NCBI GenBank assembly: GCA_009746045.1
Contig: RPFO01001291.1
Coordinates: 1 to 64,000 of the forward strand
Length of the DNA stretch: 64,000 nt
Reading direction: 5' to 3'
From: Mesostigma viride
Lineage: Eukaryota > Streptophyta > Mesostigmatophyceae > Mesostigmatales > Mesostigmataceae
Below, piece by piece: positions 11,937-22,240 of this stretch. The notes below the pieces were generated by a model. The model was not told the origin of the DNA, searched no databases, and saw nothing but the letters and a program-made list of their open reading frames with translations. Numbering within the stretch: the first letter of the stretch is position 1; every line of letters begins with the position of its first letter. The translations under genes were made by a program, and so were the position numbers.

Positions 11937-12539
11937 CTATCTAATGGCCATCCGTCTGGTAGGTACCACGGGAGGCCAGCAGGACATCCAGGTAGGCCTG
12001 GTAGTGGCCACATCCTCAACATTGTCATGCCTATCTACGGTGAGGAAAACATCGGCCCACACGCCGTCAGGAAAAAGGCCCAGAAAGGCCCAGTAATACC
12101 TATGCTGAGTAAGAACGACCTGGCCCCGGGCCCAGTCCAGGAAACCGCAGGCAAAGAGGCGTAGGAAAGGCTCTACCGCGATCAGGCAGAGAGCCCGAAG
12201 GAGCAGGCGATGATACCGGATCCGAGGGCGCATACCCGTCGGGAAAAACAGATCTACCAGGGGCTCCACGTTGGACGGCCACAACCGGATGTGCCGAATC
12301 TCACGGGAACGCCACCGACGCGTACACTGGCGCGACCCGAATGTCTCTAGGTAGTCGCTGGCCCGAGGAGGAGGGTGCCGCGGGAGTCTAGACCCTGGCC
12401 CGGGAGGGGCGCCGGACGCCGGGCATCCCACTCGAGGATGGGCTGGAGGACCGTGGTGTACGTAACACCCGGCACCGCAGGAAACTCTACCGTAAGGGCA
12501 TCCGAAGCCATAATGCCCAGAGGCGGAGGGTAAGCCCAC
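11937..12539 (-). pseudogene. Gypsy-1 post-pol extra ORF, C-terminal frame
   Basis: This is the third and last frame segment of the extra ORF after the chromodomain. Residues around 110-160 align with the C-terminal half of the Gypsy-2 ORF at 33610-34962. Both have a G-x-x-DW motif (ACGFLDW here, GCGVIDW there), a T-x(3)-Y-x(2)-AF stretch, then P-x-G-x-W-x-D. No enzyme family or transmembrane segment was recognised, so an envelope protein is not supported. It overlaps the preceding frame, implying an indel. Function unknown. Confidence 0.55.
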
Positions 12540-13414
12540 TGGAACCCACCGTAGGTGTCCAAGTCGTTGTGGCGCCTAGCCCAGCGATACAGAACGCGCC
12601 GAACCAGGATCTCACCCTGGAACACAGGATCAGCTAAAATAACCATGTCGAAAGGAGGCCGATCAGTCTCAATGGGTAGGCCACGATCCCGAGGCGCCCG
12701 ACACACCTGGGAAAACCCGTAGGACATGGGCGAGATGGCAAGCTCGGCGGAGGCGCGCGGCAGGTCACACTGGCGGCAGGCGAGTGCGGACATACCACAT
12801 CCAGGCACGGGCGTGTCGCGCGACTCCGGCGTCGCATGCACCACAGAAGGAGCCCTGTCCCGATCACCCTGGGACAACTCCCGGAGGGAGTCGGAAGCGC
12901 GGGTAGCGCGAGGATCCTGGCCGGTGGACCGAACAACCGCAGCCAAAGACAGAGAGGCCGAAGGGGCAGGGGCCGAAGCAGGGACCGAAACAGGGGCAGG
13001 AGCCGACACCGACGCAGGTGACACTGGTACAGCAGACGGTCGCGCCGGACCCGAAGCCAGAGGGGGCCGTGACGGACCCGCCACCGAAGCTGGCGCGCCG
13101 GTCTCGGTTGCCGGTGCACCCTCAGGCCACATGTTAAAAATGGGGCCCGTAGGGACAGGCAGTCCTGCATAAGATTGACTACCATCCAGGCTCCAGTCAG
13201 GAACCGGAATCCTCTGCGGGGGACCACCCTCCCAAAGCCTGGGCAGTCCGCTAGTGTCGCCAAAGAAGCCCCGCGACGGCTGCGACTGAGCTGGTGGAGG
13301 CTCGGAAGCAGCGACAGCGGGCGCGGTCACAGGGGCAGGGGACTCGCGCGTAGGCGCAGGTACAGCGGTCACAGGCGCAGAGGCAGCAGGAGTCGCAGCA
13401 GCCGCCGGAACCAC
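12347..13414 (-). pseudogene. Gypsy-1 post-pol extra ORF, middle frame
   Basis: 355 codons. The first 200 are Pro/Ala/Ser-rich and low in complexity, like a linker. The last 110 are normal in composition (PPFDMVILADP, VRRVLYRWARRHNDL, GGFQWAYPPP) and look like a folded domain that I do not recognise. It overlaps the upstream frame by 46 bp and the downstream frame by 193 bp. A frame change on each side most likely broke one long ORF. Alternatively, some changes are sequencing errors in GC-rich repeats. Confidence 0.5.
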
Positions 13415-14250
13415 AGCGACCGCGGGCGCAGCGGGGGCGCGGGCGAAGCCGTAGTCGCCGGGGCAACAGAAGGGGTAGGAGGCGCGGATCCAGCTGGCGT
13501 AGCCGGGACCTGCGCCTGGGCCGCCAGGAAGGCCCCAAACGCCGTGGTCAGGGACTGGATCTGAGCCTGCATAGCCGAGACCGTCGCCGAAAGAGGATCA
13601 GGCAAACCCGAATGGGTAGGCTCCACTGCAACACCCCGGGTCGACCGAGGGGACGACGGGACCGGAGAGGGAGGAACAGACGCCGAGGAGGCGGACGCAG
13701 CGCTCGAGGCAGAATAATCTGGAGTATAATGTACCTCGGCTGGGGCGCCCGAAGGGGCAGGACCATCAACCGCTAGTCCCGCCGCCTGATCAGCTATCTC
13801 CATGAATTCTACGGCCCGTAAAAGGTCGCAGGGGTTCTCATCTACCTCAGCATCACCCTCAGCCGGAAGCCAAGGGAACACCTCCCGTAGGCAGGTACGG
13901 CCCACAGGGGTAGAGAGGTAGGAGAACACACGGCAGCACCGGAGAACCGCATCTATCTGTCCCAAGGCGGGACAGCGGGAACCACACCCCAACAAACAGT
14001 GTCCGGCATCGTCGAACCCGTGCAGGACAAGCTGGTGCGGCTCATCAGGGGAAGGACCATACCACGTGACCCCGAAGAGGGCCGCCCTGACTAAGCCCGC
14101 ATGTTGGGCCTGAAGGGCCGGCTGCACAACGCCACCCGGGTAACATGATCGCGACACCCAGCGGCCCGGAAGGGCCTCGAAATACAGCTCAGGGTCCGGT
14201 AGGGGCAGGGACGGCAGCGGGCTCTCAGCCGGAGGGGTAGGCTCTGACAT
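13369..14250 (-). pseudogene. Gypsy-1 post-pol extra ORF, N-terminal frame
   Basis: The likely start is ATG at 14250 (MSEPTPP), although the frame is open from 14376. The first 150 residues have several Cys and Trp residues (GRWVSRSCYPGGVV, GHCLLGCGSRCPALGQ, TCLREVFPWLP) and look folded. A Ser/Pro-rich linker follows, with a short possible coiled coil (SAMQAQIQSLTTAFGAF). The ORF starts 76 bp after the pol stop, where an env gene sits in some Gypsy elements. No signal peptide or membrane anchor was seen. Function unknown. Confidence 0.55.
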
Positions 14251-14326
14251 GACGGCTGCGGAGGGGAGGGGACAACCAACCACCCGTCGACAGCAGACAT
14301 AACATAAGAGAGGAGAAGGCCTACGA

Positions 14327-14524
14327 CTAGAGCTTGTGCAGGGTTTTATATTCCTGCAGCAGGCGACTACACCCATCTAGCTCACTCTCCGTATACCAAA
14401 CCTTATCTACTTCACTACGAGCATACATCCACTTCACTTTATACTGACGCTGGGTACCGCGGCCCTTTTTGATATCTCTATGGGCCACGATGCTTTCTAC
14501 TTCGTCTTCTACTTCCCCAGTGTC
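14327..14524 (-). pseudogene. pol: Gypsy-1 pol: chromodomain C-terminus
   Basis: This 3' end of pol encodes a chromodomain-like module: EVEDEVESIVAHRD, GRGTQRQYKVKW, then WYTESELDGCSRLLQEYK. The order matches the C-terminus of Gypsy-2 pol. Chromodomains on Gypsy integrases are known to direct insertion to marked chromatin. It is cut off from the integrase by the 14525-16313 insertion. Fusing across the CCAGTGTC duplication restores the reading HNPDTGEVEDE, matching YNPETGEQEDE in Gypsy-2. Confidence 0.85.
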
Positions 14525-16313
14525 CATTTACCCAGAGGCCTCAATTGAGGCCTTTTGGCTCAATTGAGGCCTTTTTCACCAAGGTCACATGGGGACGGTA
14601 ATTTTGGCGGGAAGGACCGGTCCAATGGACCTCGTCCGGCCCCAGTGGCGCGAATCTGGTATATGTGCTGAGCGTCCTGACCCGTTGGGGTCGACAGGGG
14701 TCGACGGTTACTGAAAGATATGTGAGGTGGAAAAGTACCTATTTTGGCCACTTTCGTGCAACCGGACGACGAATTTTCACGAATGCACGACCATGGCGGC
14801 CTCGAGTAAAATAGACCGTATGGCCACGTTCGTGCATCATTTCGACCAGTAAGGAGCTCGTTGGGTAGATAATTTATCCGTGAAGCTAGCCCGATCGCTA
14901 AATGGGTCAAAAGTCGATTTCTAAATTCGTGGGGTCGTTATTTGTGTGCTGAATGCCAGGTTAGTGAAATTCAGCTGGGGCGTAATTGGCGTTGATAGTG
15001 CGCCTGCCAGCAGGCCGGTGCTTCGATATGCTGGGAAGAGACTAGCGGAACGGCGGGGGGGGGATGTTGGGGCAGCCGTGACTAAAGGGGCACTGGCTAT
15101 TTTCGAGCCTTTTGGCGTGGATCCGTAGGTAGAGGAAGGGGTGTTTTTAGCTAGGAAAAACTGGGATGCGGACAATAAACGCGCGCGCGCCCCCAGCTAT
15201 GGGAGCGCCATTATGCGAACAGCGCTGGTGAGGCCGCTGCAGCCGCTTTCATACGTCAATGGACGACGCATGGAGCGTCTGTCCGGCCAGATTTGCGGGC
15301 TGCATCGCTTCCGGACAACTTGAAAACGCCGAGCTTGAACAGCTTTTCTAATGCAGCCACGTTCAGCGCCAGCGCATATGCGTGCCTAGTGATCCCGGGT
15401 GTGAGGGGTGTGAAAGGTAAGTGCGTCCTGGTGGTAGTAAGGTAATGGCATCGATTTGCTTGTGATATCGTCAGTTTTTAGCTGCCTATCGGCGCCTAGT
15501 GCCGATGTGACGTAAGGCAGGTTACAGTACTTCGTGCAGTGCTCTGCGGCTGGCCCCCGCCTTATAGACGTGTTTGCTTTCCATAAGAAGCATGGCAGTT
15601 CCTGCCATGCTGGCCATGTCTCAGGCAACCCTTGCAAAGCCCGAAATCAAGCTAAGAGGTCTAGTAGGCTGTGCAAATGTTGTCCAGTTATGCTTGTATA
15701 TCTTGCCATGTGCTGTTCATCTGCTGCCGCGGCAGCAAACCCCTGTCATAATATACCGTAACAACCTAGATATTGGGGCTATGTGAGTGAAGCTACGCGC
15801 TTGGAAGGTCACACCTATCATTATAATGCATGATCCTTGTGCGTGTTTGTAATAGAGGCTTTGGATTCCTCATGGTTACGTGCAATACCCATGGCAGGCT
15901 ATTGCTGCCTGCAGTGCTGCGCGACAGCCCCGGCCGTGCAAGTGTGTGTGAGGGGTCCCTTGGGGAGCATGCCATGTCATGCCATGCTTACCATGTCGTG
16001 GGGGAACCTCGTAAGGTCCAAAAGACACGTTACATGCAGATGGAACTGAGTACTGACGCCTTTTGGTCGCTTGTATCTATGGTCATGTTGTGTTGATGGT
16101 GCCATCGCAGCGACAACCTGTTTTATTAAATCATAATTAAATATGTATTAGGGCTATATGACTGATGTTAAGTGCTGGGAACCCCGAAACAATCATAATA
16201 ATGCATGGCCTTCACTCATATTTGGAATAAAGTTTGTTGGCTCATTGTAATTACATGCAACACCCAATTTATGAAAAGGCCTCAATTGAGGCCTTTTTCC
16301 AGGTAGATAGACA
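14525..16313. mobile_element. Non-autonomous DNA transposon with 8-bp duplication (hAT-like)
   Basis: A 1,789-bp insertion in Gypsy-1 pol, flanked by CCAGTGTC at 14517-14524 and 16314-16321. The imperfect TIRs share an 18-bp perfect palindrome, AGGCCTCAATTGAGGCCT, near each end, followed by TTTT. The left end has an additional half-copy. No transposase ORF is present. An 8-bp duplication fits hAT but also a few other superfamilies, and the outermost bases do not match a standard hAT terminus. Confidence 0.75.
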
Positions 16314-17802
16314 CCAGTGTCAGGATTATGCTCTAAAGGGGCAGGCGCTAACTCCCTGCCAGCGAACGTACTAGGGTGGTACAGTTTAAGCTGGCTCCTA
16401 TGGAAGGTGTTTGAATGCGTTTGCCAAGAGGTAGGGATATCGACTTTATACAAGAAATTTCCTACCCTAGACAACACATGGAAGGGTCCTAAGAAGGCAG
16501 GCCTAAGTTTGACCTTCAGTTCTGCTTCAAACTTATGAGCAAAACGGCCAACACGGGGGCCCTCTACTAATACTAGATCTCCTACTTCTATCTCAGGTGC
16601 TCGTCTATCTAAGGAGGCACGCAACCTAGCAAGGTACTTAGCCTGAGCTTTTTGATACCCTGAGATCGCGTGGTCATGAGCAGTTTTCATTCTATCTAGT
16701 AAGGACTGTACACCTTCTACAGTATCTCGGGACACATCATCCTTGTCCCGTAGAGGACTAGCTAAGAGAGAGGTAGGGGTAAGGGGCTGTCTACCAGTAT
16801 CTAAGAAGAAGGGCGTATATCCATGCGCAGCTTGGGGACAATTGTTGAGGGAGAACTCTACCAAACATAAATAATCCTCCCAATCACTACCCGAGCCATT
16901 AACATAGTGCCTAAGCGCTTCTTCTACTACCCTATTAAGACGCTCTACTAAATGAGAGGAGGAGGAGTGGTAGGCAGTACCGTAGGTAACCTTGGTACCG
17001 ATGGCAGCGAAAAACTGCTGCCAAAAATCTGAGGTAAATAATTTATCCTTATCACTAATAAACTGCCTACTCAATCCATGATATCTATATACATTATTGA
17101 GGTATAGGCGTGCGCAATCACGTGCGGTGAGTTCTAAAGGACACGGCACAAGATGGCACATACGAGTAAAACGATCTATAAACACAAGGATTTGGGCATT
17201 GCCCCTATCATTCTTTCTAAAGGGTCCTACAAAATCCATCATGATAGAATCCCAAGGCATGATGGGGTCAGGCAAGGTCCTAGGTTCTGCTATCTGTCCT
17301 ACATTATTGGGTTTCATTTCCTGGCAAGATTGACAAGTTCTAACATACTCATCTACATCCTTATAAAGGGAAGGCCAGTAATAAGAGCGGGCTACTAGGT
17401 CCCGTACCCGTTTACCACCCTGATGAGCAGCTAAGTCATGCAACTCAAAGAGCAAGGAGGAGCGACAGATAGGAGGGACATACAGGCGCCATTGAGGGGG
17501 AGAATCTGCTATCTGCACATATAAAAACCCACCTACAAATTTACAAGGGTGCTTGCCTAATTGTTGGGGATGTGCAGCAATGGCAGCTAATGCTTCCGGC
17601 TCAGTGGCCGTAAATCTACTAATAAGGCGTTCAAGATCAGAGGTAGGCATCGCTACAGAAGTATCCAGAACAGGTTTAAAGAGATCTCCTACCGCCTTGC
17701 CAAAGAGAAGGGGAGGTCCTAGAGGGACTACGTTTTCATAAGACTTTCCTGACCTAGTCGCTATATGGCTAAGCGGTATAGAAATTTCATTTTTCCCCTC
17801 CC
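16314..17802 (-). pseudogene. pol: Gypsy-1 pol: integrase
   Basis: Integrase part of pol. The frame is open from the TR-GAG duplication at 17802, although an internal ATG lies at 17650. Counting from that ATG, the zinc-binding HHCC residues are H71, H76, C106 and C109. The catalytic D-D-E residues are D139 (MMDFVGP), D200 (FISDKDKLF) and E236 (HLVERLNR). A GPF/Y-type C-terminal region (VLVEGPRVGRFAHKFEAELK, RPAFLGPFHVL) follows. The catalytic core looks intact. The last codons of the open frame (16193-16313) come from the inserted DNA element, and the real C-terminus is the chromodomain at 14327-14524. Upstream, removing TR-GAG joins this frame exactly to RNase H. Confidence 0.9.
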
Positions 17803-18546
17803 TGTCAAATATCTAGCGATGTTTCTCTACTTTTGTCACGCATTATGTTATCACGCATTATATGCGGGGAAAATTGACGCCGTCAGCTAGGTGTTTATTT
17901 ACACGACTTGTTGTTGGGTTTGCATCCCTATTAATTGCACCCACAGGTCGTTGACTAGTTTAATATCATATACAATGTTTGAGTGTACTAAAATCCGAAT
18001 GATGTTGCTCGGAATACAGCAAGCGTTACCTGTCAGCACCGTTACAGGTGCCGTAATTTACATCGGCTCTCTCCGGATCAGATCAGGTCCGCAGTTTGTG
18101 GTGCCGCCCTGGAGGCGATAGGACTTTGAGCCTATCAGACCACACACACAATGTACCATGATGTGGACAATAGATTACAGGCTGCAAAGTCGTTATTATC
18201 TAGTGTTCTTTCCGTGGTTGTAGAGACGCTAAGCTGCAGTGCCGTCAGATGTAAATCAACGGTGCATAATGCATTAGCCGCCACTACTTTGTGTGCCTAG
18301 AGTTGTTTGCTTGCCTAGCCGTGTGTGGCCCCGACCCAGTGTTGGTCGTGTGACCCTGCCCAGTGTTGGCATTGTCATTTGCCCTGGCCCAGTGTTGGCT
18401 ATGGTAGACTGCGCCCAGTGTTGGCCGCACCGTGTTTTCCACTCTCAGTAAACGTATTTTAATACAAGAAGTTTTTTCCATACACTTGTGCAATATCTGG
18501 GTCATAACAGGCAAAAGATCTTTCCTCCGAGCCCCGGTTTCTGACA
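17803..18546 (+). repeat. TR-GAG 5' LTR
   Basis: 744 bp, starts TGTCA and ends TGACA. Near its 3' end (18334-18427) CCCAGTGTTGG occurs four times at intervals of about 27-32 bp. Confidence 0.95.
18334..18427 (+). repeat. Four spaced CCCAGTGTTGG motifs in the LTR
   Basis: Four copies with variable spacers lie near the probable R/U5 portion. The second LTR has the same array at about 20355-20448. This could be a regulatory or binding repeat. Function unknown. Confidence 0.7.
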
Positions 18547-18563
18547 TGGTATCGAGTAGCGAG
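18547..18563 (+). other. TR-GAG primer-binding site, initiator-Met type
   Basis: TGGTATCGAGTAGCGAG starts immediately after the 5' LTR. Its TGGTATC head matches the site complementary to initiator methionine tRNA used by many Copia elements. Confidence 0.8.
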
Positions 18564-18964
18564 TGATGCCTATGAACCCATATTTTCCAATTCCCAACGA
18601 CCGCAACCTGAGATCTGGAATTGAGCTTTTTCAATTTCCCGAAGAATCTTGCCCAGACTACCTCGCAAGAGCAAATCTGCTTTTTGCCCAAGTTGAAGAC
18701 ATCTTCCCGGGCGTGTTTCCTGAATCTGCCTACTGCCGCTGGCTCCTGCGTGGCATTCGACAAGAATTTTTCAACTGTGTGTGTTTCAGCGAACTTCCAG
18801 ACTTTTCAATCAGAAATCTACAGGATCTGCTCGACAACAACGCAGTATCTCTGGAGAGATTAAATCACACTTTACTTCACATTACAAATCTCCAACGCAA
18901 TCAAGAACATGTCGGGAGGTGCGCCAGCTGTGGCACGAGAAGTCAAGGAGAGCAGCGTTCTTAG
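18563..18964 (+). CDS. TR-GAG upstream ORF, unknown
   Basis: 133 codons starting just after the primer-binding site and overlapping the gag-like ORF by 56 bp in another frame. The middle (ELFQFPEESCPDYLARANLL, VFPESAYCRWLLRGIRQEFF) reads like a helical capsid-type segment, although I cannot assign a family. The C-terminal HVGRCASCGTRSQ has two Cys. It may be a real protein or the leader of gag. Its placement in an element with near-identical LTRs favours function. Confidence 0.45.
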   Translation: MMPMNPYFPIPNDRNLRSGIELFQFPEESCPDYLARANLLFAQVEDIFPGVFPESAYCRWLLRGIRQEFFNCVCFSELPDFSIRNLQDLLDNNAVSLERLNHTLLHITNLQRNQEHVGRCASCGTRSQGEQRS

Positions 18965-19793
18965 TGCTCTCAAGAATCTCAACTTTGATGGGAGCGACCC
19001 CAAGAAATTCACCGGATTCCGAATCAAGGCGGAAGGGCAATTCGACGCCCTCGGATATTCAGATGTACTAGCTGGAAAGGATCCGATCGTGGTAAAGCAG
19101 CAAAAAATTGGTTACGCTGCCCTGATTGCTGGCCTCGACGGCAACGCGCTACTGCATGCCGCTACGGCCCCCAACAAGTATATGCACGAGGCGTGGACCG
19201 TCCTGGTTGACGTCTATGGACGTGACGAAACGACATCCACCCATCAGGCCGCGACACTTGAGGAACTGCTGTCAGCTGAGCAGATTCCCATGGATTCTGT
19301 TCCTGCAAATGTCAATCTCACCGAACGATTGTACCTGCAATATAATAAATTAAGCAACAATAAACTCCATGATTCCATCCTGGTGACATCACACCGCCGC
19401 AGACTTCCTGCCCAGTATGGCCCCGTCCTGGCGGCGTACAACCTTCCCCCCGACTTGACGTGGAAAGACTACAAGACCGCCGTCCTGAAAGTGGACGACC
19501 ATCTGCGTGTGCACCGCGCGGCCCAAGCTGGCAGCTCAGATTCCAGTGCACCAGTGTATCATACTGCTGCCTGCCCCCACTGTGCGGGTACTATCGACGA
19601 ATCAGTCTTCCTCACCAAGGGTGGGAAAGTGCTGACCTGCAAGCACTGCCACCGTACCGGTCACACTGAGGATCGCTGCTGGTCCAAGAAGGCGGAGAAC
19701 AAGTCCAAGAAACCTGAGGCGCACTTCACCATGGACGGCGAGCCACTGGCTGACGACGTGGCAGATGTTCCTGCTGGTTTTTTCATTGAGTAG
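18909..19793 (+). CDS. gag: TR-GAG gag protein (Copia UBN2-like) with zinc knuckle
   Basis: 294 codons. Residues about 20-200 resemble the Copia gag/UBN2 fold: LNFDGSDPKKFTGFRIKAEG at the start, then helices with LIAGLDGNALLHA and AWTVLVDVYG. A CCHC zinc knuckle CKHCHRTGHTEDRC follows near residue 247, then a Lys-rich tail. A CPHC pair lies just upstream. The protein would form the particle and bind RNA. It ends 30 bp before the 3' LTR, leaving no room for pol. It is intact and the only clear gene of the element. Confidence 0.85.
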   Translation: MSGGAPAVAREVKESSVLSALKNLNFDGSDPKKFTGFRIKAEGQFDALGYSDVLAGKDPIVVKQQKIGYAALIAGLDGNALLHAATAPNKYMHEAWTVLVDVYGRDETTSTHQAATLEELLSAEQIPMDSVPANVNLTERLYLQYNKLSNNKLHDSILVTSHRRRLPAQYGPVLAAYNLPPDLTWKDYKTAVLKVDDHLRVHRAAQAGSSDSSAPVYHTAACPHCAGTIDESVFLTKGGKVLTCKHCHRTGHTEDRCWSKKAENKSKKPEAHFTMDGEPLADDVADVPAGFFIE

Positions 19794-19810
19794 CCGGAAT
19801 ACGTGACATG

Positions 19811-19823
19811 CAGTATGGGGGTG
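19811..19823 (+). other. TR-GAG polypurine tract
   Basis: AGTATGGGGGTG abuts the 3' LTR. It is purine-rich although short. Confidence 0.65.
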
Positions 19824-20567
19824 TGTCAAATATCTAGCGATGTTTCTCTACTTTTGTCACGCATTATGTTATCACGCATTATATGCGGGGAAAATTGACG
19901 CCGTCAGCTAGGTGTTTATTTACACGACTTGTTGTTGGGTTTGCATCCCTATTAATTGCACCCACAGGTCGTTGACTAGTTTAATATCATATACAATGTT
20001 TGAGTGTACTAAAATCCGAATGATGTTGCTCGGAATACAGCAAGCGTTACCTGTCAGCACCGTTACAGGTGCCGTAATTTACATCGGCTCTCTCCGGATC
20101 AGATCAGGTCCGCAGTTTGTGGTGCCGCCCTGGAGGCGATAGGACTTTGAGCCTATCAGACCACACACACAATGTACCATGATGTGGACAATAGATTACA
20201 GGCTGCAAAGTCGTTATTATCTAGTGTTCTTTCCGTGGTTGTAGAGACGCTAAGCTGCAGTGCCGTCAGATGTAAATCAACGGTGCATAATGCATTAGCC
20301 GCCACTACTTTGTGTGCCTAGAGTTGTTTGCTTGCCTAGCCGTGTGTGGCCCCGACCCAGTGTTGGTCGTGTGACCCTGCCCAGTGTTGGCATTGTCATT
20401 TGCCCTGGCCCAGTGTTGGCTATGGTAGACTGCGCCCAGTGTTGGCCGCACCGTGTTTTCCACTCTCAGTAAACGTATTTTAATACAAGAAGTTTTTTCC
20501 ATACACTTGTGCAATATCTGGGTCATAACAGGCAAAAGATCTTTCCTCCGAGCCCCGGTTTCTGACA
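19824..20567 (+). repeat. TR-GAG 3' LTR
   Basis: 744 bp, the same as 17803-18546. The 76-codon ORF read from each copy is identical. Confidence 0.95.
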
Positions 20568-22240
20568 CTCCCCCCCCACCGAGGCCACGGGAAGGGCCTC
20601 ACACGGGAGAGAGAGTCCTACGTGGGAAAGGAGATCAGGCATGCGAACAGCTGTATGAAAGAGGTAGGCATAGGATTCATCATCAGGTAGTTCACCATAA
20701 GGGGTTACACCCATAGTAATAGGAACTAGAGTAGTATTGAGAACATCAAGGTCCTCGAAGAAGGAATAGTCTGCACGACGAGAGAGTGCATCTGGTACTA
20801 TGTTATCTACACCCTTGACATACTGAAGTTTAAAAGGGGAAAACTGTGCTAAAAATTCCATCCAGCGCGCTTGCCGAGGGGTAAGGTTGGGTTGGGAGAG
20901 AAGATGGGTAAGGGGACGATGATCCGTTTGGATAACTAACCTATAAGGATCTAGCTCACAGGGTTCATTCAGGCAGACATCAAATTGAGCACCTTTAAGG
21001 AAGTGCTGCCACGCGTGGCAACAATACACCACAGCTAAGAGTTCCTGCTGGTGGACGGGATAGTTACGCTCCGCAGGGAGCATTGTCCTAGAGATATACT
21101 CAATTGGCTGTAAGCCCTGACCCTGATCCTGGAGAAGGACACCACCTATAGCTACTTTACTAGCATCTGTAGCCACAACAAAGGGTTTAGTAGTATCCGG
21201 TAGGATGAGTACAGGAGGGGAAAGGAGTAGGGATTTTAGGCACTGAAAAGCCGACTGACATTCACTACTCCAAACAAAGGGGATATCCTTCTTTAATAAA
21301 TGATTAATAGGGGCTGCTATAGTTGCGAAACGCGGGATAAAACGCCTATAGTAAGAAGCAATTCCTAGGAAACTACGTACACCTTTAACGTCGGTAGGAG
21401 TAGGCCATTCCTGAATTGACTTAGTTTTATCCGGGTCGGTAGCGACCCCGGCATCTGACAGAACGTGCCCTAAAAATGGGACACTCCTACCCGAACGAAC
21501 TTTAGCACGGCGCGCCCACAAAGAATTTTCAGCCATTATTTCTAATACTTTCTTTAAATCACGTAGGTGCGTTTCAAAATCAGGAGAGTAAATAAGAATA
21601 TCATCTAAGTAAGCTTGAGCACAAGAACGGTCATGCTCAGATAAAGAAACAGAGGAGAAGGAAGGATCCTTTAGATCAGAGGACACCTGAGGAAGATGAG
21701 AATTTCCCATAACAGGTCTAAGCACTTCATTCATTAACATTTGAAAAGAGGCAGGCGAGTTACAGAGTCCCATAGCCGCTACTCTAAACTGGTAATGACC
21801 AAAAGGGGTAGCAAAGGCGGTTTTATGGCAATCCTCAGGAGCTATCCGCAACTGCCAAAAACCATCCGCACAATCCAGTACTGTGAAACAAGTGGAACCT
21901 TTAACCTTATTAAATATATCATCAATACGAGGTAGAGGGTATTTAGATTTCACAGTAATATCATTCAACTTCCTATAATCAGTAACTAGGCGAAACTTGC
22001 CATTTGGCTTAGGAACTAACAGGACACCAGCTGAGTAGGGGGAGTTACTAGGCTCTATCAATCCTGCTTCTAATAATGACACTAAAATCTGTTTTAGTTC
22101 CTTTAACTCGGTAGGGCCCATTCTATACATCGGAGAGTGCGTAGGAACTGCACCGTCCTTGATAACTACACGGTGTAAAACAGAACGAGGAGGAGGATAA
22201 GAAGGAGTCTTTTCTTCAAAACTTTGAGGAATCTATCACA
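20568..22240 (-). pseudogene. pol: Gypsy-1 pol: reverse transcriptase and RNase H
   Basis: The frame opens near 22240 (IPQSFEEK) with an internal ATG at 22130. Counting from that ATG, RT has FRLVTDYRKLN (about 46-56), motif A VLDCADGFWQ (D86) and YLDDILIYS (174-182). About 25 extra residues separate the VLRPV helix from YLDD compared with typical Gypsy RTs. Post-RT FLGIASYYRRFI and RNase H follow with D322 (ATDAS), E363 (QQELLAVV), D403 (TDHRPL) and D442 (VDNIVPDALSR). All catalytic residues are present. The C-terminus is split by TR-GAG. A TAG and a frame change separate it from the protease frame. Confidence 0.92.

Larger units (their letters stand above)
17803..20567 (+). mobile_element. 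TR-GAG-type non-autonomous LTR retrotransposon
   Basis: A complete 2,765-bp element inserted opposite in orientation to Gypsy-1 pol. The 744-bp LTRs (17803-18546 and 19824-20567) showed no differences on reading. The target duplication CTCCC is at 17798-17802 and 20568-20572. It has a primer-binding site, a gag-like ORF and a polypurine tract but no protease, integrase or RT. This matches the described TR-GAG class of non-autonomous elements. It would need polymerase supplied by a Copia partner. Identical LTRs suggest very recent movement. Confidence 0.92.

Noticed and set aside
12726-13172. Plus-strand Gly/Ala/Arg-rich ORF
   Set aside because: Opposite strand of the low-complexity linker in the extra ORF, with no features of its own.
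13369-14376. Envelope gene of an errantivirus-like element
   Set aside because: No signal peptide, furin-like site or membrane anchor is visible, and the Gypsy-2 counterpart also lacks them.
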